Positions 57,101 through 64,000 of a stretch of 64,000 nt of DNA are shown one piece after another; the stretch's first letter is position 1, and each line of letters starts with the position of its first letter. The notes under the pieces were generated by a model. It did not search any database. It was given only the letters and a program-made list of their open reading frames with translations, and had not been told where the DNA came from. This stretch comes from Symsagittifera roscoffensis (Eukaryota > Xenacoelomorpha > Acoela > Convolutidae). The stretch spans positions 16,373,006-16,437,005 of the forward strand of contig NC_087063.1 in assembly GCF_963678635.1 (NCBI RefSeq). The letters run 5' to 3'. Made by a program: the position numbers and the translations under genes.

Positions 57101-57431
57101 ATGTTCCTTGTGGTTCTGGCTGAAGGCTCAAGAATGGACAATAAAGATGTCCAAAATGGTGCTCACTTACAGACCACGTCCCCTGAGAGTGAACCCGGCC
57201 CATTTTTTTACCCACCCTCTCCGACCAGAAGAAGCGACCCCCTCCGGCCCCCAAAGACCAGACTTCTCAATTCAAATGCCGACTCCGCCATTGTTGTGAA
57301 TAATTTCCAATTAAAGACTAACTGTGGACCAGAATCCCTAACCAGTTCAGCTTCATTAAAAGACCACAGCCAAAAAGACAAGCCTCCCTCTTCAGCATCC
57401 TCTTCATTTCGCATTCCTACTCCGCCAAACG
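57101..57431 (+). CDS. Ser/Pro-rich protein, exon 1
   Basis: ATG at 57101, with a second in-frame ATG at 57134 giving MDNKDVQNGAHLQTTSPESE. It continues as a disordered Ser/Pro/Asn-rich stretch with PPSPTRRSDPLRPP and ends PTPPN plus one base at the donor AAC G|GTATTTG (phase 1). The exon is conspicuously GC-rich compared with its surroundings and joins the exon at 57998 in frame. The family is unknown; the sequence looks like an N-terminal regulatory or linker region with many phosphorylatable Ser. Confidence 0.55.
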
Positions 57432-57997
57432 GTATTTGTTTAGAAATTATTACCTAAGCCCCCCCCCCCCCCCCCCCCACAACATTCATTATCAGAAAAT
57501 TTAAATTTTGGGAGGGGTTTTTTCAAAAATTGGACTTTTCAGGATCACTGAAATTATTTCCCAAGAAGCTCTTCTAAAACAATAGAAAGCTATAGCTCCC
57601 ATTTTTTCAACTTAAGTTTGAGAGCTGCTAGCAAACTTTGAGGTGAAATGCCGAAGTTCTCTTTTTTAGACCATTTAAAAAAAAATTACCAAAAAAGTCA
57701 TGTTAGGCGGCAAGAAAAAAGCACACAAAAAATACACACACTGCAGGTATACAAGTGTCCTAATTTCGTTATTTTTTACTGGAAAATTCACTGTAAAAAA
57801 TAAGCAAAACTTGATTATTAAAACTGGTTTTGAAGTTCTTAATTCTGAATTTCTAAATTTTGCAGGAAAAATGCCGAAGAAACACATTTTCAAAACAATG
57901 ATTAGCAAAGATCTGAGCGTAAAATTTTTCAATTAATACACCGGAAAGTTTCTAAACGAGTACCGTTTGACATAAGACTCCTCTAAACTCCTATCAG

Positions 57998-58183
57998 CGG
58001 CACAAAATTTGTTCGACCTTGACGACCAGGATATCCAATCCAGAGTCGAGAGTGGCTTGAGTGAATCTAATTTGAGCGAAAACGGAGGAGGCAGTTTAGA
58101 CAGTCGAACGTCAGACGAGAAATTGCCGTCCGCGAAAAACGAGGAGAAACTACGCGAGTTCTGCTGCTTCGGAAATCTGAAAG
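57998..58183 (+). CDS. Ser/Pro-rich protein, exon 2
   Basis: Acceptor aaactcctatcag. Bases CG complete the Ala codon begun by exon 1 (G|CG), then AQNLFDLDDQDIQSRVESGL, an acidic Ser-rich run and EKLREFCCFGNLK, ending AAA G|GTGAGA (phase 1, strong donor). The 566-bp intron holds only A/T-rich sequence and a poly-C run. The CCF motif near the end is the only Cys. The next exon is not identified; the myosin exon at 61910 starts in phase 0 and so does not follow directly. Confidence 0.58.
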
Positions 58184-58329
58184 GTGAGATCATCCCGATC
58201 ACGTGTAGACAGGCGCGAATCTAGGAATTTCTCGAGGGGGAGGGGGGGGGGATTTTCTAACATTACGAGGCCATACTGTGAAACTGTGCATTTTGTGATT
58301 TGTAAGCGGATTCCTCAACAGGCGAAAAT

Positions 58330-58990
58330 CAGATTTGTCCCAGAATCCGCAAATGCTATTTTTCTTTGATCTTCTCTGCTGTTTTGGTTTCCACGGACAA
58401 ATAGCTAAAACACTGTATTGCTTAAAATTGCTCCAAACGCTGACAACTTTGCGGAATCCGCAAAAAAATGTGAGGAATCCGGAACAAGTTTGTGGAAATC
58501 ACGAAAAAATAATAAAATATGGTTTTAGTAAAAATAAGCTGTCGCGGAATCCGCAACTGAAGGTCGAATCAGCAAATTAAAGGCAGAATCCGCATAAGTT
58601 TGCGGATTCCACTTACGTTTGCGGAGTCCGGAACAACCACTTATATTTGCTCGTAGCGAAATATGCAACAAAGTCAATGTGTCGACAAAATTTACGGGCT
58701 CTTTTCCAGTCCCCCCCCCCCCACCTTTCAAAATACCGAGTTTTATGTTTGTTTTACGTGTTATTACGGCTAAATGCGTGATGTTACGCTGTAAAGTATG
58801 AAGAACAAATCTGTTCACAGTTGTTGATTTGTTCACCACGCCAAATCTCATTGCATTAAGACAAGGTTAAATAAGCTTTTCAAAGTTAAATTTGAAAGGG
58901 GGGGACTGGAAAAGAGCCAATTTACGTTACAGGTATTTGTACGCGGAATCCACAGAAGTTTTTGTAAGTTGAATCCATTTACGTTTTGGA
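58330..58990. repeat. Minisatellite of gcggaatccgca units, split by a MITE
   Basis: Variants of gcggaatccgca recur irregularly (58343, 58452, 58473, 58543, 58563, 58583, 58599, 58619) and again after the MITE near 58935. Many units are self-complementary. Confidence 0.6.
58697..58918. mobile_element. 222-bp MITE with exact 8-bp duplication
   Basis: Inverted ends ggctcttttccagtccccc / ggggggactggaaaagagcc, flanked by AATTTACG at 58689-58696 and 58919-58926. The 8-bp duplication suggests hAT-type mobilisation. Inserted within the minisatellite. Confidence 0.88.
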
Positions 58991-59073
58991 ACATGTTCTA
59001 AGAATTGTCTCTGGAATCCAGGAATATACAGACAGAAAATTGTGCGCCTATCCAGTGCACAGTTTGGCCTCGT

Positions 59074-59414
59074 GATGAAAAAAATTTTGAAAACTTTGTC
59101 GACCTTTTTTTAGGTCAACCAAATTGATTTTTTGAGATCTCCCAAACAACTATAAAAACCCCAATTTGACCAAATTTTCTTCACCGCAAGCAAATTTTTG
59201 AAAAAACAGGCCAAAAAAGCTTTTTAGGCACTTTTTGGAAAATTTCTACCAAAAAGTTGCGTTTTTTCGGCGCGCGCTCCCCCCTCAAAATTAGTATAGA
59301 TTGGCGCCAATTGCGCCTTTAGAAAAATTTTGAAGTCAGTCAGCCAAAAAGGGCTATGTCAAAATAACATAAAGGGGCCCCACCCCCCCCCCCCCCCCCC
59401 CCCCCTAAATCCGC
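59074..59414 (-). mobile_element. hAT-like MITE family, end-eroded copy 3
   Basis: Reverse orientation relative to the 52185 copy. It shares aggtcaacc, ggcactttttgg, ggcgcgcgctcccccct and the ccccctaaatccgc end, but both terminal CAGGGG tips are lost. It contains a long poly-C run. Confidence 0.6.
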
Positions 59415-60056
59415 TAATGCGAGTGGACACTCCTTTTGAGGAGTTTTTATATTCCTTTTCGAACAAGTTTTTCTTGACACTGAGATAGGTTTTTGAAAAG
59501 TTTTAAATGTCATATGAACCATGACTGAAAGGTCAAAAGTATTCAATATAATATATCACTCGACCCATTCCGCTGATTATTTGCGAAACCTGCTCCTGCG
59601 CAGAAAAAAAACTACAACAAACCGGAAGTGAAAGTTGCTCCTAACTTTCAGTGGTCGGGCCCATCAAAACAGATGAGCTTACTGCACAAGTCCAAAGATT
59701 GAACGAAGCTGAAAATAAAATGGTCAATTCAAAGTTCTAGGCAGCTTCGTCATCTTGAGTCTTTGTTATTACACCTATACATCTTAGTTGATTATAAATC
59801 TCGTTTTTGAACTATATTTTTGAATAAAATCAAATTTAGCTTGTTGTTCAGACTGCAAGTCTCCACATGAAAGTAACTTAACTGTGAATTTTACGCTGCT
59901 TGTCACAAAAACTTTTGAATTTTTTTAGAAGTTTGGAATAGATCTTGATGGAAAAAAATTTCAAACTTTGGAAAAAAACGTTGTGCAACATTTGCGCTAT
60001 GTAGCTATTTTAATCGGATTTTAACGGTATATTCGCATTTAACATATGAAAAAAAT

Positions 60057-60399
60057 CAGGGGCGAATCAAGGATTTTCTCGAGCGGCTGGCGGATTTTCT
60101 CGAGCTCTCCCAAGCACGATTTAGTTCCTGTTTTGGAAACATTTTCTGCGCCGCAGGCAATGTTTTGAGAAAAAGTTCAAAAAATGCGGTCCAAAAATTT
60201 TGACCAAAAAACCGCGTTTTTTCGACGCGCGCTCCCCCCTTCAAAATAAGTATATATTGGCGCCTGAGGCGCTTTTAGGAAAATTTTAGGGTCTGTCGGC
60301 CAAAAATGGATTTCTTAAACAGTACCAAAGGGGGGACCCTTTGGTCGGCAGGGGTTCGAATCCTTGAGGGAAGGACCGTCCCCCCTAAATCCGCCCCTG
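60057..60399 (-). mobile_element. hAT-like MITE family, copy 4 (343 bp)
   Basis: Starts caggggcgaatc, ends atccgcccctg. Flanks AAAAAAAT / AATAAAAT match 7 of 8 bases, consistent with an 8-bp duplication. Same internal landmarks as copies 1-3. Confidence 0.75.
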
Positions 60400-61269
60400 A
60401 ATAAAATAAAAATTTGGTGCTTAGAAACTTTATATAAGAAAATCATCTGTTCATTAAAATCTCAGGAGAGTTTATAGTGGCTGGTATGATTTATCTATGA
60501 CATTTGCTTGCAAATCAAATAAGAGGTTACAAAACGGTTCACCCTATTCCAAATTACCCTTTACCTATTTACCCCGTGCCACTTTAGCAGACGTTTCAAC
60601 TTAACCTATTCCAGTTAACCTAGGCTCGTTATAACAAAAACCTACCATATATTTTTGAACAATTCCGTACAACAACTTCGAATAGATATCAAAGAAAGGT
60701 TAATTTTTATTATGAAATAGTTGCCGCATGAGCAGAAATTTCCAAAGTAATATAAAATAACTCGTTCAAAAGTGAGATGTGATCAAAGCATGGACGAGCT
60801 AAATTACATTTGACTAATATGCAATTGCAATGCGTTGTATCTGTTTCTTGAATGAGCAAAAGCTTAAAAGATCAACTCATCGAGAAACCAAATTTTGAAA
60901 GAAAATCTAATATTACTAAAAATTTGATTAGTTAATCAAAAAAGTGGAGTAGACCCCCCCTCAGTACCAGGATAAGGCGGTACTGGGCGGCGGGGTGAGG
61001 GAAAAAGAATTTTTTTTGATATTGGTTTGTGTCGCCTCCCAAAATTTCAGACATCTGGGACGCCGGGATTCTCAAGAAGATTGTTTGTGAAAAATCAGTT
61101 AAGCAAAAAAATGTTATCTCCTTGAAGATATCGACATCAAATGTAAAAAGTTATTTTACCTCCGATATTTTTTGTAAAGTCCTGGGGGTTCGTAAATTGC
61201 CATATTGGGCATTTTTTGGTCTAAATAATAGAGTATAGATGAATATAAAACAAGAGTATAAATGCATAT
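60400..61269. other. Spacer, one weak exon-like stretch
   Basis: Nothing firm. A splice-acceptor-like aaaatttcag at 61050 precedes an open frame (DIWDAGILKKIVCEK) without a convincing donor. Confidence 0.3.
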
Positions 61270-61275
61270 AAAATA

Positions 61276-61354
61276 AGACCAGATGGTCAAGCGGACTAAA
61301 ACAAAGTCACGTAACATAACAGTTGACGTAGGTTCGAGTCCCCCACTTGCCCAT
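61276..61354 (+). repeat. tRNA-like sequence (SINE head or tRNA pseudogene)
   Basis: Contains a pol III A-box-like tggtcaagcgga and a B-box ggttcgagtcc 45 bp apart, and ends ccacttgccc. The overall pattern resembles a Leu/Ser-type tRNA, but the 5' and 3' acceptor strands do not pair, so it is not a functional tRNA. Confidence 0.4.
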
Positions 61355-61909
61355 GTATTAATATACTAAAAAAGGGGGTTATATCCTGTTTTAACTATTT
61401 TTGATTCCAATTCGGTTCAGCCTTGATTAAGGCTGACCGCCAAAAAGAGCAGTTTGTCTCAAGGACATTACCGACCGGTTCTTGTGGCTAGCTTGCGCCG
61501 ATTTGTACCGAAACAAGCTGAAGATAAAAAGTTATATGATGTTTTTGATCGATAGAGAATGCCGAAATTTATCTATTTGCCGGGTTATTTACCGAGAAAT
61601 ATCTCTTATTAATTTACGGATTTGGATCAGTTTTTGGAGATTAGAGCGAGCATTTTTTGGCGCCCCTCATGGGACCATTATTCACGCATTTGCACGAGGG
61701 ACACGCACAGTTCAGCCGATAAACGCACAGTGTTTTAGTATCTGTGAGCAGCTGAAGTCTATTAAGACGATTTGTTAGTTTTCACCAGTGTTATTAAAGC
61801 ACATTCAGTACTCCCTGTTAAAAGGCGTCAGTGGTGTTGCGGTCAAATCCCTGAATTTACCAGGCAGATTGAGTTTTGATCCATCTGAGTGGAGCTTTGG
61901 TTTTCGAAG
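61355..61909. other. Spacer upstream of the myosin exon
   Basis: Contains a 98-codon open frame (61482-61778) rich in Arg, Ile and Cys without splice context or recognisable motifs; left unannotated as a gene. Confidence 0.3.
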
Positions 61910-62194
61910 GCGAGTGACAGTTCCTTTTTTGAGAAGGCGAGTAAGGTGCACTCGGAGAGTGAGGCGTTCCAGGTGGACAGACTGAGGCAGCTGCAGTTCA
62001 CAGTGAGACACTACGCAGGTCCAGTAAGCTACTCCGCCTCCGGACTCCTGGAGAAGAGCAAGAACAGACTGCGCATCGAGAAACTCTGCCTACTGGACAA
62101 CAGCTCACATGCCAGACCCAGTCAAAGCTGTTCAAAAGTCGTCGGCATATTCTCATTGGCCAAAATTGGAAGTGTGCAGTTGGACGAGGAGCCT
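61910..62194 (+). CDS. Unconventional myosin motor domain, single internal exon
   Basis: 95 codons from phase-0 acceptor ttttcgaag to phase-0 donor CCT|GTAAGC. Encodes SDSSFFEKASKVHS (the family's S/T-D-x-x-F-L-x-K-L segment after the relay), FTVRHYAGPVSYSASGLLEK (matching F-x-I/V-x-H-Y/F-A-G-x-V-x-Y), a helix KLCLLDNSSH, and a VVGIFSLAKIG stretch leading toward loop 2. The lower 50-kDa region is therefore clear. The class cannot be assigned. No P-loop, switch I or switch II exon is visible in the preceding 4 kb, so the rest of the motor lies far away, is missing, or this is a stray exon. Confidence 0.75.
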
Positions 62195-62770
62195 GTAAGC
62201 CGACAGACGACAGAGCAGACAGGCGAAAGAGCAGACTGGTAGAAGAGAGGCCTGTTCAGGTGTCCTGATTGTTGACTTTTGGACTTTTGAGCTGTGTTTT
62301 TCTCGACACCCGAAGTTTTGGATTTGGTGTCGCCAATCTCCAATTAAAAAACTGTTAGAAGTTTTCAAAACCCTTAAAACTCTCCATTCGTGCTTTAAAT
62401 TTAAATACGGTGTCATATATGCTAGAAATTTTCCCGCAAGCTAGCACCCGGTAACTTTTCTCAATACCCAAAATTTTTGGTTGGACAGTTCCCTTGAACT
62501 GAAATATCTTACAGTCGGTAGAGAGACGAACTGATTGACATTTTTTTCTCGATACCAAAACTTTTTGGATATTTGCGAACAGAATATTATTCCGTGAAAT
62601 TGGAACATAGACAAGAGGTACTGGACTAGTTCTTAGGATTGGTTTATGACTCGAACCTGCTGACCAAAATTTTTCAAAACATTTTGTGAAAAAAGTAAAA
62701 ATTTGCCAAAAAATCCTCAAAACGTCTCCAGAATTCTGCGAAACTGTGCTGTAAGATGACACCAACCTTA
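62195..62770. other. Myosin downstream intron/spacer
   Basis: No further motor exon (SH1 helix, converter) is recognisable before the repeats at 62771. Confidence 0.4.
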
Positions 62771-63131
62771 TGTTAAGTGGTCTCGTAGCGAAATATCAGG
62801 CAAATTAAATTGAGTTTTTCATCCTCAGGTTTCTTCCGCGTGTGTTGTTGGAACTTAACCAATTTGCCTGATCCCTCACCCACCTGTGGTGAAACTGAAA
62901 GCCAGTTCGCTTCAAGTAAATCAAAGCCGTTTTAGCCCGTCCGGTTATTGACTTCGTTGCGTGACAGTATTGTTAAGTGGTCAGGTACGGTGGTATTAAG
63001 TGAGTTAAGTTGAATTCTTTCATCCTCAGGTTTACTCCGTGGGTGTTGTTGGAGTTCAACCGACCTACTTAATTTTCCAACCCCATTGGTACTTAAGCGT
63101 AACGAAGCCGTCGCATAGGTCCCTTAAGTAT
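62771..63131 (+). repeat. Two 200-bp tandem leader repeats
   Basis: Both units start tgttaagtggtc (62771 and 62971, exactly 200 bp apart) and share ttcatcctcaggttt and a gtgttgttggaa/gagtt block. The second unit runs directly into the SGNH-like ORF, so they resemble monomers of a retroelement 5' promoter. Confidence 0.6.
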
Positions 63132-63704
63132 ATGGTATTCATTCTAGGAGCTAGTTCCTTGGATCACGCGCTCCAAAAACTTCCCGCTTCGTCTCAAAAG
63201 CGCGTCAAAGATTATTGCTTTACAAAGCCAGGTTTAAGTTTGAACTTTAACGCAAGAGACTCCCAGAAAACGATACAGTACTACCTTCATCACTACTTGT
63301 CTCACCATAACGACCTTGTAATTTGGCACGACGGCATTAATAACTCGATAAGTAGGCACCGCAGGAACAATAACCGCAAGCTGAGTAGTGAGCAACTTGT
63401 CAATTTGTTATTAAGGTATAGGACAAATATTCCTGCGATTGTATACTGTAGACGGAACGGAACCGAGGATATAGAGGAAAGTTTAGTTTCAACAGGTATT
63501 CTCTTTCTGAACGTTGTCAAAGACTTTATCTCTAAGCGTAAGGCTAAGGACCAGGTACTAATTGAGAAGTACAACGAGCTTCACCAGCCTCCTTCCCTTG
63601 AGTTAAAGACTCTCCTCCTTCTAAGGCGTTTAGCGCTAATCTTAACATCCTTAAGACTCGTAAGAAGCGGAACCGCTTACCACTCAAAGCTCGGAAAGCT
63701 ATAA
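63132..63704 (+). CDS. SGNH-hydrolase-like ORF of a repeat element
   Basis: 190 residues from ATG. An N-terminal MVFILGASSLDHALQKL resembles the first SGNH block in position and glycine-serine context. DLVIWHDGINNSISRHRRNN resembles the Asn-containing block. A basic C-terminus includes FISKRKAKDQ. A catalytic assignment is tentative. A truncated relative lies at 22471-22707. SGNH/esterase-type ORF1 proteins are known in some LINE groups, so this may be an ORF1. The stop at 63704 is 165 nt before the next ORF. Confidence 0.55.
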   Translation: MVFILGASSLDHALQKLPASSQKRVKDYCFTKPGLSLNFNARDSQKTIQYYLHHYLSHHNDLVIWHDGINNSISRHRRNNNRKLSSEQLVNLLLRYRTNIPAIVYCRRNGTEDIEESLVSTGILFLNVVKDFISKRKAKDQVLIEKYNELHQPPSLELKTLLLLRRLALILTSLRLVRSGTAYHSKLGKL

Positions 63705-63869
63705 AAAAATAGGCTTCAGGCAGAAGCTTTGAGACGTCAAGTTCCCCCATCTTGTAAGCTAATGTTGATATATTAATGCAAATTTAATTACGTACCAAAA
63801 CAGTATCTCCTTTTATTGATTGTTTTCTATAAGTGAGCATCCGTAGAACATTGTCAATTTGTGAAAAAC

Positions 63870-64000
63870 ATGGACGAAAAATTCCAAAGTAAGATACGCA
63901 AGTTATTTGAAACCTGTCTTAATCTAGAAAATGAGCTGCTTAAAAGTCACTCATTATTACTTGAGTACCTTGAGAACAATAGTCGCACCGCAAAAATTGA
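63870..64000 (+). CDS. Second ORF of the same element, cut by the window end
   Basis: ATG followed by an open frame to the last base: MDEKFQSKIRKLFETCLNLE then a Leu-rich helix with heptad spacing (LLKSHSLLLEYLE). Coiled-coil start, consistent with an ORF1-like or nucleic-acid-binding protein. By gene order it corresponds to the decayed basic ORF at 21524-21941. Confidence 0.45.
   Translation, partial: MDEKFQSKIRKLFETCLNLENELLKSHSLLLEYLENNSRTAKI

Noticed and set aside
61276-61354. Functional tRNA gene
   Set aside because: A and B boxes are present, but the acceptor strands do not pair and the anticodon arm is not formed.
57134-62194. One myosin gene made of the 57.1, 58.0 and 61.9 kb exons
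   Set aside because: The 58.0 kb exon ends in phase 1 and the myosin exon starts in phase 0, and no exon for the motor's first 500 residues is seen between them.

Overview
This window is metazoan nuclear DNA, most likely from a marine invertebrate. It is AT-rich, and its coding sequence is split by GT-AG introns ranging from about 80 bp to 18 kb. Real exons are few and lie between many transposable elements. The lineage cannot be fixed from sequence alone. An env-bearing Ty3/gypsy-type element and small introns would fit tunicates such as larvaceans, but other invertebrates are not excluded.

Layout. Positions 1-4250 hold the 3' part of an unrecognised A-rich two-ORF element or gene (ORFs overlapping in different frames), followed by a possible LTR. 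Positions 4818-23565 are a FAXC-like (failed axon connections, GST-fold) gene. Its two coding exons join in perfect phase across a 17,977-bp intron. Inside that intron, in antisense orientation, sits a complete 12,392-bp LTR retrotransposon (7993-20384). Its two 358-bp LTRs look identical and it is flanked by the 5-bp duplication CCTTT. It carries gag with a CCHC knuckle, an A AAA AAC slippery heptamer abutting the gag stop, and pol with protease, RT, RNase H, integrase and a C-terminal TARG1/OARD1-like macrodomain. It also has an env-like ORF and, on the opposite strand between pol and env, a spliced gene fragment of three phase-matched exons. The same intron holds paired 54-bp and 46-bp hairpins and a decayed copy of the SGNH-ORF element that is better preserved at 62.8-64 kb.

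Positions 24334-25475 encode a small two-exon 89-residue protein. Positions 25641-36264 are the most unusual locus. A first exon lies in two 764-bp tandem units, a large central exon (coiled coil plus a lectin-like beta domain) lies in three nearly identical 2.63-kb tandem units, and a single terminal exon follows. The phases (0 in, 1 out) mean the three central exons cannot be chained in frame. They can only act as alternatives.

From 36.3 to 64 kb the sequence is mostly repeat-derived. A nested inverted-repeat complex with satellite arms spans about 38.8-47.6 kb. There is a foldback element at 49.4 kb, a four-member hAT-like MITE family, a second MITE with an exact 8-bp duplication, and a 5'-truncated CR1/jockey-like LINE with a ~50-bp duplication. 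Between these lie isolated exons: two phase-matched exons of a Ser/Pro-rich protein (57.1-58.2 kb) and one exon of an unconventional myosin motor domain (61.9-62.2 kb). The window ends inside a two-ORF element with an SGNH-like ORF and 200-bp tandem leader repeats.
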